Shown here piece by piece: positions 27,801-38,138 of a stretch of 64,000 bases of DNA. Source of the DNA: Haliclystus octoradiatus (Eukaryota > Cnidaria > Staurozoa > Stauromedusae > Haliclystidae); NCBI GenBank assembly GCA_916610825.1, contig OU744446.1:39160261-39224260 (forward strand), read 5' to 3'. The notes below the pieces were generated by a model, which did not search any database, was not told where the DNA came from, and was given only the letters and a program-made list of their open reading frames with translations. The position numbers were made by a program, and so were the translations under genes. Numbering within the stretch: the stretch's first letter is position 1; every line of letters begins with the position of its first letter.

Positions 27801-30800
27801 TCTTTAAAGAACGAGGGTATTTCATTAACTCACTTCCGTCTCTTGTATAAACAGCTGTAGACAATTTCATCCAGATATCAATAACCAAGAACAAATCAAA
27901 AACATAAGAAAATCCAAATATCAATTGCATCCCAATGTTTTCACCATAGCCTAATCTACCAAAACTCATTGAAAATGAAGTGAAGAATGTCTGCGTTAGA
28001 ACCATGACGAAGATGACACAGACCAACATGAAATTCCAAATGTGTGCCGTAGAAGAATTGGGCATGATGATAGATGTTGCGCAGAGTTGTGGTGCTCTAT
28101 AATGTATAGAAAACACATGATGTATGTAATTATTCTATGAAAAGAAAACCATCAGAAAACTAAGAAGGCTAATGCATATATAGTTTTAACAAATAACTTT
28201 ACCACGTCGTGTATTTTAGTTTTTAAATGTTTTAGTTAGTTTTTATGAAATTTGAAGAAATATGTAAAATAGATATAAATAAAGATGATACATGATAAAT
28301 TAGGTTACCAATTTAAAAAAAATTAGAATAATAAACTCACTGTGGAAGTTCTTGCTGAAAATTTTGCATCTGAAAATTAAATAAATAATTTGTCGAACAA
28401 ATGATCATTATTCAACCAATATAAAGGGAAATGCTTCATGGTTTATATGTAACAGAATTATGCGTTCTTGGCCTACGCATGATGGGAACGCGCATGGTTT
28501 ACTCATATATGTTTACTCTCACTTAAGTGGACGTTCCAAACGTTTGTGGAACAGGCATTGTAAGTAGTCTTCATATTACTATATAAATATAGAACGTAGA
28601 GCACCAAATAAAAATATAGAAGATTTTGAAATTAACTTTTTGTATTTTTGACATTAATCTAGTGTTCCCAAATGCCGGCAGACGTAAATACAACTAAATA
28701 ATATTGAATGCTTCTCATATCTTACCACTGTATCTTGTTCGTTGTTTTGGTCTTGATTTCGAAATGAAATAAAAACATGTTCTCCTTTCATCTTTGTCTT
28801 CTTGGGATTGAAATTATTTTCCTTTAATTTTGTTCTTGCTTTCTTGCAACGTCCATTAATTACTCGGTACAATTGATCTCCGACTGACAAAATAAAACAT
28901 GAAATATATGAAATGTGGCGTCACAGAGAGAAGAAAGCTTACCTTCAGGCAAGAAAACGTATGATCCTGATTAAGTAACTAGTTGAGTAAGTATCGTCCT
29001 ATCGACGGCACATGTACCGCAGGTTTTCTATTTCTAGAGGAGTGGCTCTTTCCACTAAGAGCAATTATTGTAAATGCTCGTTAATGACATCAGCCACGAC
29101 ACTGCAGATTGATTCCATCAAAGGCCTTGATTGTCAACAAACAACGATGCGTCGCAGCAACTCACGATACAATTCCCTCTGACTGGACAACTCAATCCGC
29201 CATCTTACATGAGACGGTACTCTTTTGATGTTTTAAATGTTGTACTGTATGATCTGTATCTAGATTGATCTGTAAGTCTGAGTTGACCTTGGGAGGATTT
29301 AAACTATAGTCGATCATATGTGATCCAAATGGTTGCTCTGTCATCTGCTCTAATCCTCCTTCCTCGTCGAGTTTCATGACAGATAGACCTGGATTGTCAA
29401 GGCTCAACGGTACGCCGCAGCTCTTCATAATGCCATTCCATCTTAAACACCACGGTTTCCATCTATACGCTTTATATAGTTTGACGACCCTATATAATAC
29501 TCATCAGTGGATCGTTCATCCAGGATTGGCTAATTATTACCTGTTGGGAAGTGTTTGAGAACACGTGTTAAATCTGTTCGATCAAGTGTGAGTACATCGC
29601 AGAACGTTGCAGCACGGATTGTAGCAGATCTCGGCACATTGAAAACGAGTGACATCTAAAGGCAAATAAAAGATACATGACAGACTGATATAGTTAAGAC
29701 TGCGTGACTAACCTGCATTTTTTAAGCATTTGTTAAATTATGCGAATAGGTTAAATTGTAGAATAATGTTTCAATGGGCTATGGCCTGACATCGACGTAC
29801 CTCTCCAAAAAAGCTGCCTTCCTTTAACACTTCAACGGGAATCTTATTGTTGTCACCAGAAAGCACCTTGGAAAGAAATTGAATCGTTTGACATAGATGA
29901 CAATACATTACACAATTGTGATATTTCTTTTCTATTTATTCGCCATAGGACCATGAAATACTTTATGAATTCGCCGTTTTGAAGTTTTATTCCTCTGTCA
30001 ATTTTAAATTGGTAAGTTTAAGCCAATGTCTTGCCACTATCCGCCTGCATGCAGTGCAACATGTAGTACGTCGGAACTGCAAAAACAGATCGCCTCTATG
30101 TATGGTCACTGTCATTCTCTGCAATAATGATCACTTTAATTACAGCATATCTTGGCTTGAACAACCGTAACCGTAACCGTAACTAGCCATCGTGGACCCC
30201 ATTGTCTATACTAACGCCTTCCGCTGCCAAGGCATAGGCAGTTTGACTCCATCTGTATAACATGTCTTCATATTTATATGATATTTTACCTCAATTTCAC
30301 CACGTTGGATGTAGAACAACATGTGACCGATATCGTTACGATTTGAGATGATCTCCGACGGTAAATAAGTTGCATGGTTGATGACTAAGGACAACATACG
30401 CATGAATCCAACACTAAGATCTTTAAACATTGGCGCCTGCGCAAGGAAAATAGAAAACTTCTTTAAAAGAAAAGATACATGTCAAGTTAACGTCTTGAGG
30501 CTAATTACGCAGTTGCATGAATATAATATATCTTAATATCATAATTTATAAAGTGACTTACTTTTTCCAGCACGAACTTTTTTGCATTGAGGGATAGCTC
30601 AGCTTGGAAGGTAAGAGGCAAATCGTCAAAAATCCCTCTGTCGTCGATTCCTTCTTTTCTAACCCACTACAACCGAAAGAATAAATTACAAAAATGAATA
30701 TAAATTATTTAATTATACTGTTTATACATACAATTGGATGTGTGACTAATTAATGTTACTATACCAAATGTTCGTAGTAGCCTTTGACTTTCGATTGAAC

Positions 30801-33486
30801 ATCTTGTGAAACTTGCTTGTCTTTCTACATTGAAAATAAGATACTCAATGCAATGAACTCTTTATAAAGATTCATAAGCATAAATTACTTCTTATTTCTA
30901 TCGCCTTCTGAGCACACAATGGAATTAATCAGGGACTCCTCGAATGATTAGCGTTCACTCTACTGATATATGTTATTATGAATCCAAAGAGCTTGTATAG
31001 CAGCATATTCACGATGGATCCGCTATAGGGTGGTCCCCTGCAAGAGAGTTCTATGATTTACATCAAGGAACATTGTTCCATTATTTATAGTATGATATAG
31101 CTTACCAGATGATTTTTGATTGCATTTAGTCGATGTGTGTATCTTGCACGTTTCGAGTCAGTGTTAGTCATTGAGGATGCCATGTCACCGAGAATAGGAC
31201 CAAAGAAGAAACCAATACCAGTCAACATGCTCAAAACAGAATACCACTTTTCATAGACGTTGACTGCATGTATCTCACCGTATCTATAACGAAGATAATA
31301 AAAGCCATTAACATTGATTCAATGTCAAGCTAGAAGATCATTAAGCCGCACAACCTAGAAGTAAAAATATTTTGGTTATTCTATGATTATAGCCATTATA
31401 CTAATTTGGAGGATACGAAGTGAAGCCTTAATCAATTTCAATTCAATGTATATAATGTTTCTGTTCTGAACCACGTAGATTATTATTTTTGATCATACAG
31501 CCTGCTCTTTAATTTTACATAAGCATGTGCAATATAGTTACGATGCGACATACGTCACTTTTTATAACAGATTATTGTTTAATGCTTATAGCCCACAAAT
31601 TTATTGTCTCTGATGAGTTCCTTTGCAGGAACGAAACATGTGTCAGACCAGCCGCTTTATCAATTGATTAATCAATCACGTTCTTATTCAACCGGGACTG
31701 CGCATGCGATATCCACCGAGGTTGTCACCATCTCTACAATTCGTTAGCGGGACTTCAGACGCGATGCCTGACGAGCTACGACATCAGAAAGGTCTCCGAG
31801 TTCCTTGGCAGGAACGAAACACGTGTCAGACCAGCCGCTTTATCAAATTTATTGTTCTCGGCAAATTTTAGTACTAGGTTTTCTTTTCGGCCATATCGGC
31901 ACATCGCCTATAACGTACTTATGTTAGATTCCCCAGGGGTGTCGTTATAAACAGTTTCCACTGTAATATATATGAATTAGGTCACTCGATATTAATTAAA
32001 CATTATAGTACCCTGTTGATGTAGCTGTGATTGTTGCCCAGTAGAGACATTTGAGATATTTCTCTGTGGTTGTTGAATTCATCATATCTAGAAAGTTCAA
32101 GCAGTATAAATAGTAATTAACAAGAAATATTGGATGTGTTACTATCTATCCTATATGAACATGGATGATAATCAAGATGATAATCAAAGTTCGTCTTACC
32201 GGGTACGAGTTGATAAGCCCAACCTTCGTTATAACACAAACTGGAGATAGCATTGTTATCGCAAGCCAATGCAAACCATCCACATGAGATCAGATGCATT
32301 AAGCCGTAAGCAATAACTCCATATTTGAAAGAACGTATGGCACGAGTATTAGAGCCAAGCTTTTCTTCGTAGGCACCTAAGGAAATGAAATAGTTGTAAT
32401 ACTGCAAGAAACAATCCAAATGCTTGGAAGGATGTATTCTAAATTTATCTGAACCAATTTTCGATACACCTTCCCTATATATTACTATCCTAATTGTAAT
32501 TAGTCCCCGAAATGTATGTGTCTGAATGGATATTGGACAACTTCTATTACTGATTTCAAATATCTTAATATAACTCATGCCACCACCCCATGGGTCCTAT
32601 TCCAATCGTTGACATTAGGGGATGGTCATTTTCCAACCCACTTCCTCCCTGGTGTTATAAATGACTGACCTGACCCGTTAGGCACAAACCAGGTAGAAAT
32701 TGACAGAGAAGCCAATGTGCCAAATCTGCTTCCATAAATTATAGTAAAACACAAAATCGAATGAAAACCAAGTTGGTATCATTGAAGCTGTATATATCAT
32801 CTATGAGATTATCCGAATATAAATATTTATTAGATAGTAGAAAATATTGAGTAAAAAATATGTCTGATAATCGCAATGGAATGCGTGAAGCTTGAGTAAA
32901 AGTAAAGAATGCGTATTCTTTGACTCTTTCACCATAAAATATTATTATTTATTATTAGATATTAGATATATGCTCAGTATATTGGAGGCTTAATCGGTTA
33001 TAAGTGAGAAACTACTTTATTAATATACATTTGAATCTTACCAAAAAATGCCGCCACCCTGTAGAATCTGAGGCATCTGTTCAAGCGAAGTAGACGCGCT
33101 CTGTAATACCACGATAGATGCGCTCCTTTCATGAATGGTGCTAATATTTCCAGAGGAAGTAAGGAGATGACATCAATTACAAATTTACCAGTTAAATAAC
33201 GTTTTCTAATACTTCTTGTGTCTGTAACAAGCGACCCATCTTTATTATAAGCCAACTGAAAACGAGCAACAATATCCAGAATATAAATAAAATCAAAGAA
33301 ATATGTTATAATAAGAACTTGCGTGGATGTAGAATCAAATGCTGCTTGATAGCTTGTAAAAATAAATGATAAGAAAGTTGAAAGGGTAACGGTAGCATCC
33401 CACACTTGAAATAATAACGATGAGGGTGAAATAACGTATTGTTTTTCAGCAGACGTTTCTCCACCTTTTCGATCGACGAACAACAT
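15313..33486 (-). CDS. CNGK: CNGK: four-repeat K+-selective cyclic nucleotide-gated channel
   Basis: A single polypeptide with four CNG-channel repeats, each with S1-S6, C-linker and CNBD, so one chain forms a pseudotetramer. Exons from 5' to 3' by upper coordinate: 33486-33042, 32376-32200, 32087-32012, 31283-31106, 30824-30765, 30666-30562, 30436-30290, 29866-29801, 29655-29541, 28883-28726, 28369-28341, 28096-27834, 27447-27272, 27178-27036, 26883-26641, 26256-26140, 25990-25891, 25336-25258, 25085-24955, 24882-24761, 24680-24522, 24028-23924, 23427-23260, 23146-23063, 22305-22235, 22122-22073, 21968-21913, 21630-21434, 20913-20810, 20359-20216, 20132-20092, 19999-19879, 19795-19679, 19427-19083, 18876-18637, 18549-18478, 17953-17697, 17562-17315, 16914-16787, 16674-16592, 16169-15938, 15543-15313. 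They sum to 6,183 nt (2,060 codons plus stop) with every phase matching. Filters are GYGE, GYGD, GYGD, GYGD, hence K+ selective. The sea-urchin sperm CNGK is a cGMP-gated K+ channel used in chemotaxis. The ATG at 33486 is chosen because family sequence starts soon after it. Confidence 0.92.
15631..15865 (+). mobile_element. tRNA-derived SINE, copy 2 (5' part)
   Basis: Plus orientation in the last CNGK intron. A G-run is followed by ctagctcagatggcagagc (box A) and gactgtagtcaaatccccc (box B), then the family body (aactcagccttgactta, ggatggcggatggaaggtcc, gtgagtagttgcggtgcat), ending gtagggcattacc. Internally deleted relative to the 25,434 copy. Confidence 0.8.
19083..24680 (-). other. CNGK repeat III
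   Basis: Residues about 977-1564. S1-S2 at 23260..23427, S2-S3 linker exon at 23063..23146 (YLKFHVGHYTQGGILVSHPT), S3 at 22235..22305, S4 at 22073..22122, S5 at 21434..21630. The pore exon 20810..20913 has filter CSVGYGDIHAN and appears to end in a GC donor (gcaagt) instead of GT. CNBD3 cassette FFGEISIVFSCARTASIRA is intact; in sea-urchin CNGK the third CNBD is the one that binds cGMP and gates the channel. A Lys/Glu-rich coiled-coil-like tail (KKKEEEEQKKLEEEMKQ) links to repeat IV. Confidence 0.88.
23595..23665 (+). mobile_element. LINE 3'-end fragment with (ATG)n tail
   Basis: tgctgaataaatgatgatga followed by more ATG units in a CNGK intron is the reverse complement of the catcatcatttattcag ends at 40657 and 45976. 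Only the terminal tens of bases remain. Confidence 0.45.
24761..28883 (-). other. CNGK repeat II
   Basis: Residues about 457-977. Linker exon 28726..28883 is rich in Lys and Asn, then micro-exon 28341..28369 (29 nt, MQNFQQELP). S1-S2 at 27834..28096, S3-S4 at 27272..27447, S5 at 27036..27178, pore plus S6 at 26641..26883 with filter TSSGYGDITAHT. CNBD2 cassette is YFGEVGLIFGDNRTADVRA, with conserved FGE and Arg. Confidence 0.88.
25434..25816 (-). mobile_element. tRNA-derived SINE, copy 3 (near full length)
   Basis: Best copy of the family, about 380 bp, in a CNGK intron. In minus orientation the head reads attagctcagttggcagagc (box A) and gtggttcaaacccccctg (box B), so it derives from a tRNA. 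The body has ggatggcggatggaatggtc and gtgagtagctgcggtgcatc, then a 3' hairpin (ccactcctctagaatagagg) and a tail ending gtagggcgacaccg. The tRNA-like head is not a functional tRNA gene. Confidence 0.85.
28993..29450 (-). mobile_element. tRNA-derived SINE, copy 4 (with partial second copy)
   Basis: In a CNGK intron. 28993..29365 shares the 3' hairpin (tctatttctagaggagtggc), the caacgatgcgtcgcagc block and a decayed head (ggaggatttaaactatagtc). From about 29366 a second body fragment begins (catgacagatagacctggat, aacggtacgccgcagct), so this is either a nested or a rearranged pair. Confidence 0.75.
31605..31650 (+). ncRNA. Type I hammerhead ribozyme with complete conserved core
   Basis: Core CTGATGA at 31610-31616; helix II GTTCCT/AGGAAC with TTGC loop at 31617-31632; GAAA at 31633-31636; a minimal helix III (ACA/TGT around a 2-nt loop) ending in GTC, with predicted cleavage after C31644. 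Helix I strand AGAC (31645 on) pairs with GTCT (31606-31609). All core positions (C3 to A9, G12-A14, A15.1, U16.1, H17=C) are present. Very short helix III is typical of minimal animal hammerheads, which often act as dimers. In the second copy (31791-31835) helix I (GGTCT/AGACC) and helix II are kept but the core reads CCGA with a deletion, so it is dead. Confidence 0.75.
31608..31843 (+). mobile_element. Retrozyme-like element: tandem hammerhead ribozyme unit, period 183 bp
   Basis: Two direct copies of a segment containing gaacgaaacatgtgtcagac / gaacgaaacacgtgtcagac lie 183 bp apart (predicted cleavage sites after 31644 and 31827). The block is flanked by 12-bp direct repeats caaatttattgt at 31596-31607 and 31844-31855, a target-site duplication. 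It sits in the CNGK intron between pore exons, antisense to the gene. Animal retrozymes are small non-autonomous retroelements of about 170-400 bp units, found as short tandem repeats with type I hammerhead ribozymes; the match in size, arrangement and motif is strong but made by eye. Confidence 0.75.
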
Positions 33487-34224
33487 TTTTAATTTAATTT
33501 GATGTTCTGTTTGTAAACAGCCAGCCTTCAGAAGGCCTTACTGCTAACAGATGGTTTGATTAAACGTTCGTTCCAGAAAATACATTCGAACTCTGCTTGT
33601 TTGTTCGTTCGATAGAATCATATGTAGAACGCCCATATCAGTCTACTCCATAGTAACTGTTACTAAGTAAAATATGACATCATTCGAATGTCACACTTGT
33701 ACTTTTAAAAATCAATCGATCGAGCTATAATTATCACACCTAAACACTGATTATGAAATTGCGCAAACTGCGTAAACATTAACGTAAACACTGGCGCTGT
33801 ACTTTAAACATTATAAACCTGAAAATATCCAACTACAGTATACAACCAAATGCATCACCGATATAATTCGACGGAACATCTTTACAAATTCATGTTTGCG
33901 ACAAAATGATATCAGTTTTTACAGATCTCAGAGCGTTTGCTATGCTCATTGCTTGATAATGGGCGGGGCAAAACATTTCCTAATAACACCACTTTGAATT
34001 TACATCTGAGAACTGTGAACATTTTCTCTTGTCTTCGCTTCGCTGGTCGAAGCACTGTAAAAGCAAAACGCTTCTACTATATATACCGTTTATGTCGTTT
34101 AAAAGCTCTTGAAAAGCATTTTGTTGCCGTGAGTCTCGAAGTGCAAAGTGGTTAACAGCGAAAGGAAGGTTATTGCACCATCGTTTTCAATTTGTTTTCG
34201 ATAGTTTACAATACAATCAACAAA
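33487..34224. promoter_or_regulatory. Divergent promoter region, CNGK (-) / MPEG1 (+)
   Basis: About 740 bp separate the two start codons. On the MPEG1 side there is a GC box (gggcgggg, 33961) and a TATATATA at 34078-34085, about 140 bp before the ATG, consistent with a TATA promoter. No clear TATA was seen for CNGK. AT-rich otherwise. Confidence 0.5.
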
Positions 34225-37008
34225 ATGGCAACTATTTATGTGCTCTATATTATTTCAATGGTATTGGCTGTCTGTTTTGCATCTTTTGAAGATGATATGA
34301 ACAACATGGGACCCATGGCTGGCTTGGGTAGAAAATGCAAAGATATTCACTTGAGAAAATCAAAGCTTGAAGTCTTACCAGGTGGCGGATGGGATAATCT
34401 GCAAAACATTGACATGGGTCGTGTTATATTAGCTAATTACTCAACAAATCGTACGACAGAAGATGGTGAATATTTAATACCAGACGGTGTGTTTGTTACT
34501 CCAGTTAAATCGAGTCATGTTGAAACATTCTCAGAATTGTTTAATCACTGGAATGATTACAAATCAACAACAGCAGCTTCAATTAACGTTGGTGCATCAA
34601 AAGGTATGTCTTTTGGCTCAATCAGCGGATCATTTTCAACAAGTTTCCAAAAAGTAAAAAAACATCAAATAGGTGACAAAGCCTTGACATCAAGAGTCCA
34701 ATTACGATACACATTATATGAAGTACGACTGCAGCCCGACACACGCTTACATCCCGTGTTTAAAAATCGTTTAATGCAGATTGCAGCGTACGTCCAAAGT
34801 AACGACGAGGATAGAGCTGTCTACTCGGCACAATTACTTATCAAAGACTTTGGTACACATGTTTTGACTCAAATTGACGCAGGAGCAGTACTTTCACGTG
34901 TTGATCATATAAAAAGTTCGTTTAAAGAAAATTTTGAAGGAGATGCTACTGAAATAAAAGCCGCAGCTAGTGCCTCGTTTCTAAAAACAATAAGCATAGA
35001 GGCAAAAACTTCTGCCTCATTCAATTCATCTGTCTTGGATAGTTTCCTTGGTAACCGAACTTCTAGCTACATTGAAACATTTGGTGGTCCTCCTTTCAGA
35101 GCTAACTTCACAGTTGATAATTGGGAGATGGGTCTCAAAGACAACTTAGTAGCAATTGATCGTAATGGTGAGCCATTGACATTCTTGGTAAACGCTGTTA
35201 CTCTACCTGAACTGCCACGCCCAACCCTATCAAAAGTCGCTGATCTTGTGCAAGACGCCATTCGACAATACTACGCACATAACCTATATCAGGGATGTAC
35301 AGACCCTTCAGCTAGGAACTTCAATCTACTAGCAAACAATGACGATGGATCGTGCAATACGCAATTGAATAATTTCACATTTGGTGGGATCTACCAAACA
35401 TGTCATACTGAGGGGTCGGTCACTAAAGACCCTTGTTTGGGATTGACACAGAAAAACCCCAAAACAGCAGGGTTTTCTTGCCCCGCAGGATATAAACCAA
35501 TCAAAATTCACCAAGGTAGAACATCATCTGATTGTCATAGATCCTGCTTCCCTTCATTTTTCATGTTTATAGACTGTCGTGTTAAATGCGGATGGGGTCG
35601 CTTTGAAACGTACTGGTGTGCTGCAGAGGGAAATGTCGAAGAATACTCAGGGTTTCTTTTCGGGGGGATCTATTCACCCAAGTTATTGAATCCACTAACA
35701 AAAACACATCATTGTCCAGAAAAATTCTATCCATTGAAATTCGGCACATCACTTCGTGTCTGTGTGAGCGATGATTATGAACTTGGCTATCAAAGTTCTG
35801 TTCCCTTTGCTGGGTTTTATAGTTGTAAAGTTGGTAACCCATTATCACTTGTTATAAGTCCAAAGAAAAAGAAAGAACTCATTTCTAATTCAAGCAAAAC
35901 AGCAAACGGAGAAGATGATAATAAAATCAAATCCATGTCATCAATTTCTGAGTTTATATTCGAACAGGGACCATCTCATTGGCCTAAAAAATGTCCCATG
36001 GGTTATAGTCAGCATTTGGCTGCTGTTTCTGGTAACTGTGAGATTCAATACTGTGTCAAAGCCCATGTCTTATCTGTTGACGATGTTGTACCAGTTATCA
36101 AACCACCTTACATTAAACCTTCAGATTCATCTAATATAACATTACCCCTAGCTGTGATCAATAGAGATTCAGGGCGTGTCTACTACCAAAATGACCACAC
36201 TCAAGAATGGCAAAAAGCCACCAAATCGTAAGTGTAGATCGATTAATATCGCACATGTAATTAAACCAATTTATGCATCGTCTCCTGTAGTATATATATA
36301 TATATATATTTAATCAATCATATCTAGTGGCGTGAATCGCTTTATTTGAATTTACAGAATGGTCTTACAGCCATCTTTAAGTTCTCTGTAGACACACACA
36401 ATCCCCCGTCTATACTGCTAGCAGAATCAGCAGAAGATCTACTTGAACCTGCATAAATTCAAGATGTGATTAATAATCTATTATTTAGGTCTACTGATTG
36501 CATCAATTCAGTATTAAAATCAATCCGGTTATCTCGACTACGATCAGAGACAACTGTCTTTCCACGGATCCTCATCATTTAATCAGACTAACTGTCATCT
36601 GATAAGATAGCAAGCAATTTTTTCGTGATTTACGTATATGCGTACACTTGTCAATGGTTAGGATGTTTGAAGGACATCAACAAAATGATCATCGAATGAA
36701 ACAATTGATTAATATTCTTGACCTAGGGATTTCCTTTCTGTTTCATTTTCAGAGAATCTAGAAGTATTTTGAAAGGCACATACCAATATACATCAACAGA
36801 GAATGACAGAGGGGATAGCCGTGCCTTGAAACCAGGCGTGGCAGTTGTGTTATCCATTTGCGGGACCCTTATCCTTGGCGCTGTTGTTCTATTGGTTTTA
36901 AGATCTTTCAGACGACGAAAGAAGAAGCCTGGTAATGAACGATCTACATCTGTGTCAGGTTCAAATCAAGAACCATCCGTTTCATATGTCGCAATAATTG
37001 ATGAATGA
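34225..37008 (+). CDS. MPEG1: Perforin-2 / macrophage-expressed gene 1 protein (MACPF, type I membrane)
   Basis: Two exons, 34225..36227 and 36753..37008, 752 residues. Start chosen at the second ATG (caaaATGg context) because it gives a clean signal peptide (VLYIISMVLAVCFA); an upstream in-frame ATG at 34192 adds 11 residues. The MACPF domain (about 40-350) has KDFGTHVLTQIDAGAV, the Y/FGTH signature. A Cys-rich C-terminal ectodomain follows, including GCTDPSARNFNLLANNDDGSC and the P2-like region, then a TM helix in exon 2 (CGTLILGAVVLLVLR) and a basic cytoplasmic tail (RRRKKK). This is the normal MPEG1 layout: an endolysosomal pore-former that kills engulfed bacteria in phagocytes. Length is slightly above the usual 700 or so. 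Mostly single-exon coding, as is common for MPEG1. Confidence 0.93.
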
Positions 37009-38138
37009 AAATAATTAAATTCAAAGATAATGTCCAGTGTAATTACTCTATTCTGACGATGAGTTTCATTAATTAAATTTTAATTACAGCATGACAAGTT
37101 ATTATTTTTTGGTATTTATCGTAGGCAAACAGACGCCTGATGGTCGCCTTCTGTTGGAACTGTAGATATTGCACTGTGTCAATTAATAATAATTATTAAT
37201 ATTCTATTATGTATAATTGATCTTTGTTCTAGATCTAGTACTGCTACTGTCTATATGTGTTAATTAATAGCCATGTCGTGTAACTTTGAATTTTCACCTC
37301 GCATAAAACTAACCCGGGTTAGCGTAACTGGGTCGAACCCGGGTTAAATGTGTGTAGTGTGAAAAGGGCTATATGTGCTTGTATGTTACCATGATATAAT
37401 CAGACTATGATACTAATCAACTCTTCAACATTCCAAATTCTCTGCCTAGTATTCAAAATTTTAAACGGTTTAGTTGATATGTCAGCAACAGATATGTTCA
37501 CTATTAAATCAACAAAACACGGCCTCTGTGGACACTCGAAGATGCTTCAATGCAAGCTAGTGCCACACGTAGACATTGTGAAGAATTCTTTTGCACTAAG
37601 GATTATAGAGCTAGACAAGCAAGATAATTTATCTAGTTATTGCAAATACTATTAAACTAAATTTAAGTGGTCTTGTTAATGAGAGGTACTTTGTATTTAT
37701 ACTTTAAATTGCGTAGTTTATAAGTGGAAGCATGCTTTCCTTAATGTACGTGTCAGTTTTGGCAAATAAAATACATACATACATGATACATATATCCATA
37801 GTTGGGCATTAGGCCTTATAAAGTAGTAGAAATCGAACGTTTTGAATAACTTTTAGTATCTTTCGATTTTGTTTCCGTTATCGGGGGGGGGGCGATTATG
37901 TAAGCCTCGTATTCCTTCATCTCAGTTTAAAATGGCGCAAAAGTAACAAATGTTGTGCTGTGCTTCTGGCTTCTGCTACTACTACAGCAGAAATGGTAAA
38001 TCGTTAGTCATTTAAGATGAACATCTACGTTTCTACCAGAAATTCATAAGTGATACAATATTGGGATACGTTTAAGCTCATAAAATCCTAATTTCATGCA
38101 TGTTTAATTAACTGATGCGTGAGTTACATAAATAAATC
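37009..38138. other. Intergenic region MPEG1-PHAX
   Basis: Contains MPEG1 3' UTR, a palindromic element around 37,300-37,370 (two aacccgggtt palindromes near gtgtgaaaagggct), a LINE 3' fragment (37390..37795) and a G-run at about 37,883 just upstream of PHAX. Confidence 0.6.
37390..37795 (+). mobile_element. LINE 3' fragment (RT C-terminus) with (CATA)n tail
   Basis: The frame from 37407 reads LCLVFKILNGLVDMSATDMF and STKHGLCGHSKMLQCK, then NSFALRIIELDK, the C-terminal signature of non-LTR RT proteins (FKI..GLVD...F / R.H...L / FF..R....WN). It is 5' truncated and ends in aaataaaatacatacataca, a microsatellite-like LINE tail. Confidence 0.75.

Larger units (their letters stand above)
29541..33486 (-). 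other. CNGK repeat I (S1-S6, C-linker, CNBD1)
   Basis: Residues about 1-456. S1-S4 lie in one exon (33042..33486) with S4 sequence RARLLRLNRCLRFYR; the pore is split by an intron inside the filter codon (TSTG at 32012, YGEIHA from 31283). The filter is GYGE, not GYGD. The CNBD phosphate-binding cassette reads SFFGEMSLVFNVPRSATIRA, with the Gly-Glu and the cassette Arg kept. The C-linker is interrupted by exons 30765..30824 and 30562..30666. Confidence 0.88.

Noticed and set aside
30160..30184. Telomere-like (CCGTAA)n
   Set aside because: Only three units; too short to mean anything.
31791..31835. Second hammerhead copy as a functional ribozyme
   Set aside because: Helices I and II are intact, but the CTGATGA core is reduced to CCGA, removing essential nucleotides.
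37407..37655. Possible small gene after MPEG1
   Set aside because: Matches the C-terminal end of non-LTR RT proteins and ends in a LINE-style tail.
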